In this document: positions 1-10,500 of the stretch, in pieces | Numbering within the stretch: the first letter of the stretch is position 1 | Layout of the letters: the number at the start of each line of letters is the position of its first letter | Assembly: GCA_001839685.1 (NCBI GenBank) | Contig: MLAK01000749.1 | Span: 124,001-188,000, forward strand | Direction: 5' to 3' | Source of the DNA: Tritrichomonas foetus | Lineage: Eukaryota; Parabasalia; Tritrichomonadida; Tritrichomonadidae | DNA: 64,000 bases | Notes under the pieces: generated by a model | The model's database searches: none | What the model was told of the DNA's origin: nothing | What the model saw: only the letters and a program-made list of their open reading frames with translations | Program-made: the position numbers and the translations under genes

Positions 1-3000
1 TTGATTTCACCATCCTTCAAAATATTTAAATACTCATTAAAGTCAATATCAATGTTTATAAAAACTTGGCATGCAAATTTTCTAACTTGTGGATTCTCAT
101 GAAGAAGTAATTCAATATGATTAAAAGGTTTTGGCATTTCAAATAAACGCGCATCATTTTGGAATAAATATTTAAAAGAGATAGTTAAAGGATTAATATT
201 AAATCCTTTTGATGCCATTACTAAAAGCAATGAAATTAGATGAACTTTTAATTTATCTGGGAAAACTCCATTTTTAATTGTTAATACTGTAAAATGATTA
301 AAAATATCTCCAATTTCATGCAAAATATAAGTATTATTTTCCAAATATTGATCATTTTCGGAATTGTCAGATAGCAGTGAAATCCCAATATCAAAAAAAT
401 CGAACATATATTCAAATATTCCATCATTTACGACTTTTCTAAGCAATTTTAGATCATTAAAAACCATAAAATACAAAATATAAAAATGATATGCGAAAAT
501 AAAAGGTTTGGAGTATTCAAAATTATCAGAAAAAGGCTTTGTTAAATCTAATTTTTTGGAATTACTTGGAAGTAATTTAATCACTTCATAAGCACATCTT
601 CTTTCTTGTTCTAAAAATTCTTCGAATTTTGGTGCAAACCAATTTTGTTTAATTAATAAGCGTGATGGAATTTCCGTTCTTAAATGATATTGATGAGGAA
701 TTACTGCATTTTCTTTTTTAATTTCTAAAGTTATTTCTTTATCATCTTCTGCAACTTCTTTGATTGGTGCTGATCGTTTCAAAGCAATACCATTATAGTA
801 AATATTGGCATTATTTAAATTTACTTTTTGTTTTCGATGTAATTCTTCAACAATAGTTTCGATGGTCATATGAATAGGATATAATAATTTTACAACAAAT
901 TCTGGTTTTTCACATTCAACTGTCACAGTAAAATAGGAAAATGATCGCTCATAAGACAAAGGATTAATAAAAAGATCCGGATCACGATACATATTTGATT
1001 CATAGGTATCAATAAACACTGACAAAAGTTTTAGGAATTTATCAATTGAATCTGATTTTTGACAGGAAGAGTTATTACTAGTATTATAATCATCACTGAG
1101 TTCATTTTCTGCTTCAGTTAAATATTTCATCCATTGCTTTAAAAATATATTAATCATGCAACTATCTGTTAAAACTTTCCCATCATTCATTAAATAAATT
1201 CTACTGAGTAATTTAGCAAATCGAAATCGAATTGGTGTGTCTAAAACAGCGTATTTCCATAATAATTCTTCATATTTTAAAGGTAATTTTGTGATGCATT
1301 TAGTTAATCCATTACAAGTGCAAGTTACGTGTTTTATAAGACGATAGAAATCTGTATTTATATACATAAGTGGAATATTCTGTGAAATATAAAAAATTGC
1401 ATGTGTATTAATAACATGTTTGTCGAAAAGCGATGTAATTAGTTCGAAAAAATCTGGAAAATAATCAATTGAGCCAATTAATTGATCAAGTAAATTTGAA
1501 ATTGTTTCTTCTGATAATTTAACATTATTAATGAGAAATTGTCGAAGTAAACGATAAAAAAATTCTATATCTTCGGATTGAATCTTTTCAATGAAGAATA
1601 AATCTGATTCATCAGCATTAAACCCAATCATATGAATTAAACTTTCTCTTGCATAATTTTTCGTTAATGGATTTGGATCAATATAAAAAAAGTACCATAT
1701 TTTATCTCGAATGTTTTTAAAAATTTCTATTGGCTGATTCTTTTTCGACAAAAATCCAGCTAATTTATTCACAATCTCAAACCAATGCGCAGTTGGATGT
1801 GAAACAGATAAAATACAATTTACAAATTCATCAAAAAGTTCTCCATTTAAATATTTTCCTATATACAAAAAAGTATCATAAAAAGTACTTCCTTCTGACA
1901 AATCATTCTTGATAATTTTGTTGTTTTGATTACTCTTATTCGTAAAATTAACTATACTAGTTTCATTACTATCATTATTTCTCTCACTATTGATTTGATC
2001 AGGAATATTTTCATCACTAATATCTTGTATACTTAGATTTTGATCAATATTTTGTTGTTGATTATTGTTTATTTGATACATATTCCAAATGTCAGAAATA
2101 ATCCCCACCTTTCCAATTGTTTCTGATTTTGAAATAATCAATGAAATTAGTTTTCCAGTAATTTTTGAGATGCTTGGATGCAAACTAATTGTGAAAAAAA
2201 GTTGGAAATTTTCTTTAATGGAAAAGAAATTTACAATCACAGGTAAGAAAATTGGTTCCTTTGCATATTTTAAAAATTGTGAAAGCGAAGAAAATCTCTG
2301 TTCCAAATTATCAGAACTGATGAAAATAACCAAAATAGGCATGATTATCTTCATAAAATAAACGTGCGCTTCGTCAGAAAAAGGAATAAATTGTTGAATC
2401 GAATCAAAGCATGAAATCAAAGATTTAATTGAAATCACATCTTGGTTATTACAAATTGACCTTTTTATTGCTTCTATTGAAATATCAAAAAAATTCTGTG
2501 CTTGAAAAAAAGGATCAAATTGAGAAATTTCTGCAACTAGTTTTAAAATTGCGCAGAGTAATTCAATATTTTGAATACTTTTTATTGATATATAAAGAGC
2601 ATGCATGATTCCTCGAGTAACATATTTTTTCATTGTATTTTGATATAATTGCTTTCGAGAATTACTTTCAAAGAGTTCTTTTTTATCATTTAAAACTATA
2701 TTTGATAAAACATTGATTGCATTTATGTCGTGTGATAAAATTCCATAAATTCCAATATCAAAAAACAATTTTAAAAATGTTTGAACAATTTTTAATTCTT
2801 CATCTTTAACAATACCAACATTTAATATTTTAGCTACTATTTTTGGCGTTAAAATCTGCAGAAATTCGTCTGTAAAATTTTCTATGGAATCATATAAAAA
2901 TCCTTTTTTGGAAAGTGATAGAATGAGTTCTTTAAATTTTGGCGCTATTTCTGAATAACTTGTTACATCGCCAGGTTCATCGTTGACCAGAAATGACCAT

Positions 3001-3026
3001 GCGGAAAAATCATTGATTTCATTCAT
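1..3026 (-). CDS. Very large ubiquitin-specific-protease-like protein (N-terminal part, truncated by window edge)
   Basis: I translated the minus strand from the ATG at 3026 to the left edge: 1,008 codons with no stop, so this is the amino-terminal part of a longer gene. It is rich in Leu, Ile, Phe, Asn and Lys and reads as long helical-repeat (ARM/HEAT-like) scaffold. Around residues 700-770 a stretch has the pattern of a ubiquitin-like fold (NIYYNGIALKRSAPIKEV, then EITLEI). It is followed by KFEEFLEQERRCAYEVIKLL, which resembles the region before the peptidase core in USP9X/USP24/USP34-type deubiquitinases. If right, the catalytic Cys and His boxes lie beyond base 1. The family assignment is inference from layout and this short similarity; another large ARM scaffold is possible. 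The upstream 60 bases contain ACTTTTT and TCAATTT motifs. Confidence 0.6.
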   Translation of the reverse strand, partial: MNEINDFSAWSFLVNDEPGDVTSYSEIAPKFKELILSLSKKGFLYDSIENFTDEFLQILTPKIVAKILNVGIVKDEELKIVQTFLKLFFDIGIYGILSHDINAINVLSNIVLNDKKELFESNSRKQLYQNTMKKYVTRGIMHALYISIKSIQNIELLCAILKLVAEISQFDPFFQAQNFFDISIEAIKRSICNNQDVISIKSLISCFDSIQQFIPFSDEAHVYFMKIIMPILVIFISSDNLEQRFSSLSQFLKYAKEPIFLPVIVNFFSIKENFQLFFTISLHPSISKITGKLISLIISKSETIGKVGIISDIWNMYQINNNQQQNIDQNLSIQDISDENIPDQINSERNNDSNETSIVNFTNKSNQNNKIIKNDLSEGSTFYDTFLYIGKYLNGELFDEFVNCILSVSHPTAHWFEIVNKLAGFLSKKNQPIEIFKNIRDKIWYFFYIDPNPLTKNYARESLIHMIGFNADESDLFFIEKIQSEDIEFFYRLLRQFLINNVKLSEETISNLLDQLIGSIDYFPDFFELITSLFDKHVINTHAIFYISQNIPLMYINTDFYRLIKHVTCTCNGLTKCITKLPLKYEELLWKYAVLDTPIRFRFAKLLSRIYLMNDGKVLTDSCMINIFLKQWMKYLTEAENELSDDYNTSNNSSCQKSDSIDKFLKLLSVFIDTYESNMYRDPDLFINPLSYERSFSYFTVTVECEKPEFVVKLLYPIHMTIETIVEELHRKQKVNLNNANIYYNGIALKRSAPIKEVAEDDKEITLEIKKENAVIPHQYHLRTEIPSRLLIKQNWFAPKFEEFLEQERRCAYEVIKLLPSNSKKLDLTKPFSDNFEYSKPFIFAYHFYILYFMVFNDLKLLRKVVNDGIFEYMFDFFDIGISLLSDNSENDQYLENNTYILHEIGDIFNHFTVLTIKNGVFPDKLKVHLISLLLVMASKGFNINPLTISFKYLFQNDARLFEMPKPFNHIELLLHENPQVRKFACQVFINIDIDFNEYLNILKDGEI

Positions 3027-4274
3027 TGAAAAAAAAATATTGAATAGCGAACGTTTAAAAATTGAAAATAATAAGGAGGTTAAAAAGTGATATCAAATTC
3101 TATCCCTTCATTCAGGGTGATATTTATATATATTGAAATAAATTATGCATTTTGGTGTATGTTAAGGTAAAAAGTAATATGGTTGAATGCAGATGCTGTA
3201 CAGCAAAGAAGCAAAGAATGAATTATTGAATAATAGTTATTTTTCGAATCATTGTCTAATGAATTGTTCACTTAAGTTTGATAAACAACATCATTTACTA
3301 AGAAATCTATGGATGTATTTCATCATATAAATATGCTTTTATATCACCACTAAAGTATGATAAACAACATATAAATGTAGTTTATTCGCATATTTATTAA
3401 TATATTCTATTAAATAAGTCTTATGATCTTGTTTTCGATGAATTATCAATTCAGCTTTTTCTGGTCCTCTCAATTTTCTTTCTTTGAACTCATCAATAAG
3501 AACATCAATTTTATGATTAAATAGAATCTGCACAAATTTTTCGTAAAACTTCAGATTCAAGTTGGCCTGCTTTACATAAATTCCAACTTAGAGTTTTAAT
3601 GCTAAATTCCAGAGTATTCATTTGGATTTACATCAATAAGTCGTTTTAGATCAAATAATTGTTTTTAACATTCAAAAATTAAAACCAAACTTTCATACTT
3701 TTTAGTTATTAGAAATGGCTATCGATAAATCTTTAGATATCAATATATTCAACATTATTTTGAAACGATAAGAGATATTGATGTTACTTCAATTCATCCA
3801 TCCGAAAACACACCTCTTGAAAGAGCACAAAAAACCCGAAATACATAAATAAATGAAGTTATTTATATCTATCTCCTTTCTCGATAATAACCATGACTAA
3901 ATCAATAGGTGTGATTTTTTTCGATTGGATGATTGTTTACAATATATTCAAGTATGACTTTTTTATCGTTATTGTAAATTATTATATTACATAAATTAAT
4001 AGAATGTGATTTGAACAATATTCATTCCTTGATTGTTGTTTTATTATCACTCACTCAAGCTGTTTCCGATCATGTCATTGTGTGATTAATTTTGCGATAC
4101 TACTTCCATCAACAAATGATCATGAAAACAACATCCAAGAGGAAATAATAAAAATTATAATCTACGATAAATCAATTAATATGCAAAAAATCCCTTTTTA
4201 ATATTAAATATGATTCATAATAATAATAAAAAATAAAAAAAGATAAATGATCTTGCTTCAAACATGCAAAAAAT
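3027..4274. other. Intergenic, 1.25 kb, with a possible decayed ORF
   Basis: AT-rich spacer between two minus-strand genes. On the minus strand, 3339-3560 is open for 73 codons without an ATG (ends HLYVVYHTLVVI). Just upstream in another frame is a protein-like stretch (LCKAGQLESEVLRKICADSI) that stops near 3520. The two together look like a frameshifted gene remnant of unknown family. Nothing else is recognised. Confidence 0.3.
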
Positions 4275-5090
4275 TCACTGCTTCTCCTCTTTAAGTGCTT
4301 TTGGCATTAAATCCACGCATAAAACTACAACATTATCTGTCGTCTTGTTATCAATTGCTGCTTGTTTAATGTTTTTCGCTGCTGTTGATGCATCAGCTGA
4401 TTGATTATAAATATCAGCTGCTTCTTGATCAGTCAGAACGTCCCATACTCCATCGCATGCTATGATTAATCCTTGATCATGTGTGAAGTCTGTAACAGTC
4501 ATGTAAGCTTCACAAGAAATAAAGCCCTCAAATGCGCCATCACCAACTGCTCGCGATAAGGCTAAAAATCCACCAACTCGGCCATCTTGAATTAATCCAC
4601 AATTTGCACGAATCCGCTCTTGTTCAGATCGATCAGTAGCTTTGTGGTCATAAGAAAGACGTTGACAACTTCCATCTTCATTAACAAGAACAAGGCGAGA
4701 ATCACCAACATTTGCTGTATATAGTTTATCTTTGATGATGACTGCGATTGCAACAGTTGTTCCTTGATTCTTCCATTTTTCGACAGCGTGTTTATTGATC
4801 TCATCTATTGATTCTTGCATTGCGTCGAAGACTTCGATTCCTTCAGATATCTTTTTAGCGATAAGCGGATGGAGGTGATTTGCAACATAAGTTGAACATT
4901 CACCACCTCCATGACCATCGAAAATGCCGTAAAATTGTGTGTTTTCGCCTGCAAATTCGCCAACGATTGTACAACGATCTTCCATTGTGGTTCTCTTCCC
5001 TTTGGCCTCCGAATGGCCTCCACTGTAGAGTTGATTTCCTGATATAAAGAAATTTTTAACGACTGGTTTCGCGCGAGGTCTGAATGCCAT
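4275..5090 (-). CDS. PP2C-family (PPM) serine/threonine phosphatase
   Basis: 271 residues, essentially just the catalytic domain. The order of PPM motifs is complete: MEDR (36-39), the metal-binding DGHGGGE (58-64), NVGDSR, GFLALSRAVGDG, CDGVWDVL and TTDNVVVL near the end. These give the acidic residues that hold the two Mn/Mg ions, so the enzyme should dephosphorylate Ser/Thr on proteins and probably acts in the cytosol; no signal peptide or membrane segment is seen. The start is the ATG at 5090; an in-frame GTG one codon earlier is unlikely in a eukaryote. A TTCACTG initiator-like sequence lies directly upstream. Physiological substrates cannot be read from the sequence. Confidence 0.93.
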   Translation of the reverse strand: MAFRPRAKPVVKNFFISGNQLYSGGHSEAKGKRTTMEDRCTIVGEFAGENTQFYGIFDGHGGGECSTYVANHLHPLIAKKISEGIEVFDAMQESIDEINKHAVEKWKNQGTTVAIAVIIKDKLYTANVGDSRLVLVNEDGSCQRLSYDHKATDRSEQERIRANCGLIQDGRVGGFLALSRAVGDGAFEGFISCEAYMTVTDFTHDQGLIIACDGVWDVLTDQEAADIYNQSADASTAAKNIKQAAIDNKTTDNVVVLCVDLMPKALKEEKQ

Positions 5091-5617
5091 CACAGTGAAT
5101 TTTTTGTATAATAAACATAAAATTCTGTACTTTATTTAGCACTTAAATACTTTATAGGATCACTCAATTCTGTTTATAATAATTTCTGTAGGTTATTTCT
5201 AGTTATTTCACCATCACTGCACATTCACCACGATATTAGTGATTTCACCTTTTATTGGAAAAGTGAAACGAAAATTGACCTCTTGATTTGTGAATAAGCT
5301 TTTTATTTGATGACCGGTTAGAGCGATATTACTTTTTCAATTGACAACTTATTCAATGCTTCACTGTTGATAAACATTCAAATGAACGATTATTTAAAAA
5401 ATTTCAGATAATTTTTTCAACAATTTGATATAGAAATTTCTCTGATTTCTTATTAGCAAATTAGATATTTTTATTCCTGTTTTATATTTATCATCATCTT
5501 CAAATTCATCTCTGTCATTATTTAAGGATAACTATTTGTTAATACCTCATATGTAAGAAATCATTTCAATTTTTTTATCAATCGAAAAAGTGGAAAACAA
5601 TAAATAAAAAATTGGAA
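5091..5617. other. Divergent intergenic region
   Basis: 527 bases between the PP2C gene (minus) and the BspA-like gene (plus). It holds the upstream sequences of both: a TTCACTG next to the PP2C start, TCATTT at 5561-5566, and an AAAAAGT box at 5585-5591 before the BspA-like start. No ORF or RNA gene is seen. Confidence 0.5.
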
Positions 5618-7174
5618 ATGAGGCAGCCACGAAAGCTTACTACAATCTGTGAAAATGGAATTAACTACACGATTTTCGCTGATAAAACCGCTGTTGTTTC
5701 CAGGTCAAAGAAAGCGACAGGATTGATCACACTTCCAGTAAATGTTACATCTAACGGAATGACATACGTTGTTCGAGAAATTTCAGAAAAAGCTTTTGCT
5801 AAAACTTCAGTCCGATCTGTCACTATTCCCCACGATTCAGAGATTACCGTCATCCATCGACGCGCATTTTACAATTCCCAACTCATCAGATTATCCCTCT
5901 CTCCAAGAATTCGTGTTTTGGAAAAAGGATGGTGCGAAGGAACCAAAAAACTCACAATCGTTGAAATTCCACTAAGGAACGTATATTTCTCTATCAGAAA
6001 TAACATGTTATTCTCATCCGATTTACAAGAACTTCTTTGGGTTCCTCGTGACCTGAAATCATTCACAGTTCCATCAGCCGTTAAGTCTATTGGTCCATAC
6101 TGCTTTAACTACTGCCTTGATTTAACAACATTGAAATTCCCATCAGATACAAATGTCACCCAACTTGATGAATGCGCATTTTATATCACAGGATTAACTG
6201 AACTCGAACTTCCAAGCACACTGCGAACAATTGGAAAGAGTGCAATTTCGACTAACAAAGATCTAATAAAAGTTAGTTTTGCCAATAATTGTGCACTCGA
6301 AGTGATTGAACCTTATGCTTTCTGTGGTGGAAACTTCGACACTATTGATATTCCACGCTACACAGAAAACATTCACAACAACGCTTTCAGAAGCTGCTCA
6401 AAACTCAACACAATCACAATACATGGAAAGAAATTGGTTACAATTGGTCAATATGCTTTTGAAGGCTGCGACCCATACTACCAACTTACTGTCGACGAAG
6501 AAAAGAAACTTGAGGGAAAAGGAGTTCCAGATTCCAGCCATATCAACAAAACTAAGATGGATGAAGATGAATCAGAACAGGCACAAGAAGTCGAAGCTGT
6601 TAAGAAGCCAAAATTCAATATTTCTTTCAAACTCGATCCAAAGGTGAATAAACAGGCACCCAAAGTAGAAACCGTTGAGTCTGTTAAAGTTATTCGTAAA
6701 GTTGATAATCTCGAACATGTTCATTCACAAGAAAGAGTCACTACAACGACGACTGTCGTCCAACAAGGCCAAGTTGTTTCCCAAATCACAGAAGTCCAGG
6801 AAATTGTTCAACAGCAAGTAGTTCAACAGCAAGTAGTTCAACAACAAGTTGTTCAAAAACAAGTTGTTGAAGAAGCTAAAGTTGAGAAGAAGGATAAGAA
6901 AGACAAGAAGAAAGACGATAAGAAGAAGGATAAGAAGACAGATAAGAAGAAGGATGATAAGAAAGACGAAAAGAAGAAGAAGGAGGATAAGAAGAAGAAA
7001 GACGATGATGATGAATATTACTATGAAGAAGATTCAAGTGATGATGATGATGACGACGACGACGAAGATGACGAAAGCTATGAAGAAGATTCAAGCGATG
7101 ATGATGATGATGACGATGATGATGATGACGATGACGACGATGATGATGACGAGGATGACGAAAGCGATGAGTGA
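5618..7174 (+). CDS. BspA-like leucine-rich-repeat protein with Lys-rich then poly-Asp tail
   Basis: 518 residues from the ATG at 5618 (a TTG two codons earlier is rejected). Residues about 45-290 are LRR_5/BspA-type repeats, with recurring patterns such as LPSTLRTIGKSAI, VIEPYAFCGG and VTIGQYAFEGC. Then come a linker, a QQQVV repeat (near 400-420), a Lys/Asp-rich block (KKDKKDKKK type) and a tail of Asp/Glu runs broken by YEEDSS, which occurs twice. BspA-like proteins are strongly expanded in trichomonads; many are thought to be surface adhesins, but this one has no visible signal peptide or membrane helix. The charged tail resembles nucleolin-type or histone-chaperone tails, so an intracellular role is as likely. 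The Asp run is encoded by a GAT/GAC repeat prone to length change. Confidence 0.88.
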   Translation: MRQPRKLTTICENGINYTIFADKTAVVSRSKKATGLITLPVNVTSNGMTYVVREISEKAFAKTSVRSVTIPHDSEITVIHRRAFYNSQLIRLSLSPRIRVLEKGWCEGTKKLTIVEIPLRNVYFSIRNNMLFSSDLQELLWVPRDLKSFTVPSAVKSIGPYCFNYCLDLTTLKFPSDTNVTQLDECAFYITGLTELELPSTLRTIGKSAISTNKDLIKVSFANNCALEVIEPYAFCGGNFDTIDIPRYTENIHNNAFRSCSKLNTITIHGKKLVTIGQYAFEGCDPYYQLTVDEEKKLEGKGVPDSSHINKTKMDEDESEQAQEVEAVKKPKFNISFKLDPKVNKQAPKVETVESVKVIRKVDNLEHVHSQERVTTTTTVVQQGQVVSQITEVQEIVQQQVVQQQVVQQQVVQKQVVEEAKVEKKDKKDKKKDDKKKDKKTDKKKDDKKDEKKKKEDKKKKDDDDEYYYEEDSSDDDDDDDDEDDESYEEDSSDDDDDDDDDDDDDDDDDDEDDESDE

Positions 7175-7545
7175 GCAAACATTACTCTTTCATTTTATTA
7201 AAACTAATTTAATTCGAACATTTTCATTTTTTCTTTGATTGAATCTGTTTTTCTCCTGTTCAAATCCAGTAGTGTTTCTAAATTGTGTGAAAAAGTTCTA
7301 TGCCGAAAGCGATTTTTTTTGAATTCAAATCAGTGGTTGTCATGGCCGCTTTTATAAATTGTTTGTACATTTGTGATCTGGTTATTGAAGAACGGGCGAA
7401 TTTAAAATATGATTTGTGAGAAAAATAAGGACTTTTTGGATCAATATCAAGAGTTGTATGAGTCAATAGCAGTCTCTCTCATTCATCTCAGATCACTCAC
7501 ATTTGAAAGTCATTCAAATCATAAATTCTATATGAATGTCTAGAT
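7175..7545. other. Intergenic spacer
   Basis: 371 bases holding the 3' region of the BspA-like gene and upstream sequence of the next gene. A minus-strand 62-codon frame here has no support. GTTCAAATCC at about 7258 looks like a tRNA T-loop, but no cloverleaf forms around it. Confidence 0.4.
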
Positions 7546-10500
7546 ATGTATAGAAAAAGTGGAAATTCATCGAATTTTGATTCCAATTTTTACGTTAGGG
7601 AACAACATTGTCACTTTAGGCAAATGAAAATTCGGCTAAAGCAAGACATTTCCGAACTCTATTCAACGATTCGTCGCCTAAATACGCAACTTCATACGCA
7701 AGAACAAATTATGAATCGAATGGATTTACGAAGATATGATTCTGTCTATAGCTCAGACTCATATAACGAACCAATAATAGATAAAAATAGATTTTATTCG
7801 ACGCAAATTGTTCAACTACAGCGCGAAAAAAGAAGGTTGTCAGACGAAATTTTGTCATTAAAAGCAACTATTTCAAAACAATCGCTCGCAAAGATGGAAT
7901 TCGATTTAAACACCAATCTCGACGCAATAGAATCATTACGCCACACAACAGATGCCATGGATGAAGAAATCGCGTTATCAGAATTTGAATATGATCAATT
8001 TTTGGAAGGACCAAAACATGAAAAATTTGTTCAACAAAAAGCAAAAGCTAAAAAATTAAAAGCTGAAATGAAGAGAGAAATGGGTTTATACAGAATATAT
8101 AAAGCAAAATACCAAAATGCCAAACATGGCATTTTTGATGAGACTGAGCCAAAAATTGATTATTGTGATGCGATTCGAGAAAGAAAAGACGATTTAAAAG
8201 ATTTAATTGAATATAAAAATTTGTTAATAGAAAAAAGAAAAGAACAAAAAGAAAGATTTTTGAATGAAGAATCACGGTTACAAACCTGGAATTCTCGTCA
8301 CGTTGATTCAAATTGGTATAATTCACGAAATATATTTTATTCCAAAAATGACGATCTTGCTGCAACTCAAAATATTAATATTCCTAGTCGGAATGGCCCG
8401 CAAAGTCCAAGAAGAAAAATGTTTTCTAAGACAATGAGTCCAAAGAGAAATCGAAATTCATTTTCCTCATCTTCAGATACAAGTAAAGATGATAATTTAT
8501 TGAACACTATGAAATCTGATGATTCTGACAATTTCAGTAGAAAAAGACATAATGAATCTAGGAGTAATAAATCATATTCAGAACATTATTCTCATTCACC
8601 AAGAAGGAAAATATCTTCTGGATCAAATGATAGTAGTAGTAAGAAATCCAATTCTTTTGCAGATCTACTTTCTGACAATGAAGAAAATGAAGAAGTCCAA
8701 GTTTTCATATCGAAAGAATCTGATATTTCTTCAAAATCGTCCAAATCAAGAAAATCAAGTAGATCCAATCATTCTAAGTCTAGTAAACATGATAAATCAA
8801 GTCAATGTAATGATTTAAGACGATCAAGTTCTAAAAAATCTGATTTTGATGATGAATATTCAATTTCTGCACCTAAAAGTTCAAGTTCAGTGGCATCACC
8901 AAGAAATATATCATCAAAAAGTTCATCTCGATCATCAAAGAAAGAAGATTACAAATCTTCTTCTACCTCTTCCAAAAAATCCCAATTTTCTGAAAATTTC
9001 GATAATCTCTCCGAAAATTCAAGTAAAACGAGTGAAAGCAGCTCAAAAAGTGATAAAAGTAAGAAAAGTTCTGAGAGCACCAGATCATCTTCATCAAAGA
9101 AATCACAAGGTGCAACAACAACCGAAATTGGATTTAGTACTACCGAACGTTATAAAGAATCCGAAACCAAAAGAATTGAAGAAAATAAATTAGCCCTCAT
9201 GGTTTCAGAAGAATCAAAACTTGTGAAAAATTTATCGTCAACATCATCATCACGTTCCCTACTCAGTGAAGACAGCTCTTCGAGTAAATTAAGTAAATCT
9301 AGTAAATCAAGTCGAAAATCTGAAAAAGCTGAAAGTATTAGTGAATCGGACAAATCAAAACCAAAAAGTCGATCTAGCAGCAAAGCAAGTAATAATTCAT
9401 CAAGTACAACTGCAAAATCAGGAACTGATTTCAGTATAACAGATGTAGGAAGAGAATCAGATATCAAAAGGGAAGAAGAAAATAATTTGTTATTAGAAGT
9501 TTCAGAAGAAGCGAAAGGTGACAATTCTTCACATACAAAAACAGCAAAAATTGACAATAAAAAAGTTGAAAATTTAGAAGAAAATTCGTCATCATCATCA
9601 TCTTCTTCTTCTTCTTCAGCAAAGGTGATGCTTAAGACAAGTTCAAGCTCCGAATCTATGCCAGAAATTGAAATCGAAGATTTTGATGAAGTAAATGTGC
9701 AAAACACCGAAGCTGAAGAAAGTCCAAAAGAAGAAGTCAACAAAGAAGTCAAAGAAGAAGCCAACGAAGAAGGAAAGCTTTCCCAAGTACCATCTTTGTT
9801 ATCTCAAAGATTGCTTGGAGAATTTGATTCAAAGCTGGAAGAATCGCACAACAAAGAAGAACAAGAGTTAATTGAAGAAAAAGAAAACCAAAATGAAGAT
9901 TCATTTGATGATATTAATATTGAAGATGCCTTTAAAAGTTCAAACGATGAGTTGTCTGAATCTTCTTCTTCTTCCTCCACCTCCTCCAACTCAAGTCAAA
10001 AGAAGAAGATCGTTAATGATATTAAAGATATTAATGAAAATATTGAATTACAAAAAACGATTGATGAAAAGGCTAACCAAAATCCGAAAGATGAAATAGA
10101 TGCTAAAGGAAAGTTAGATCAAATCACATCCTTACTGCCGCAGAAACTTTTTGGTAATCTTTTAAAAAATGATGACAGCAAAAATAATGAGGAAGTGAAT
10201 GACAAACAAAAGAATGAAAACTATTCTTCTTCTTCTTCTGATAAAACTGAAAAAGTGACAAATTTATCTGATAACAATGATGATGTCGAAATTATATTCC
10301 CAAGTATATCAGACGGTGAAAAATTAAATTCGAAATCTTCCCAAAAGAAAGAAAACCTTGATAACGAAACTATGACTAAAAGTGAAGAATTTAATTCATT
10401 CAATTTAGAAAAGGAAAATGAACATTCTGAAAAAGAACAAAATGATGTTGGAGAATTAAATAATGAGGTTGAAATTAAACTTACTTCTTCATTAAGCAGC

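Noticed and set aside
6849..7238. Arg/Met/Thr-rich frame on plus and His/Arg-rich frame on minus strand
   Set aside because: Both are shadows of the GAT/GAC and AAG repeats coding the Asp/Lys tail of the BspA-like protein.
7255..7275. GTTCAAATCC, like a tRNA T-loop
   Set aside because: Flanking bases do not pair as a T-stem and no acceptor or anticodon arm can be drawn.
9150..9764. 204-codon minus-strand frame rich in Ser/Leu/Asp
   Set aside because: Shadow of Ser and Glu codons of the giant Ser-rich protein; no promoter, no protein-like composition of its own.
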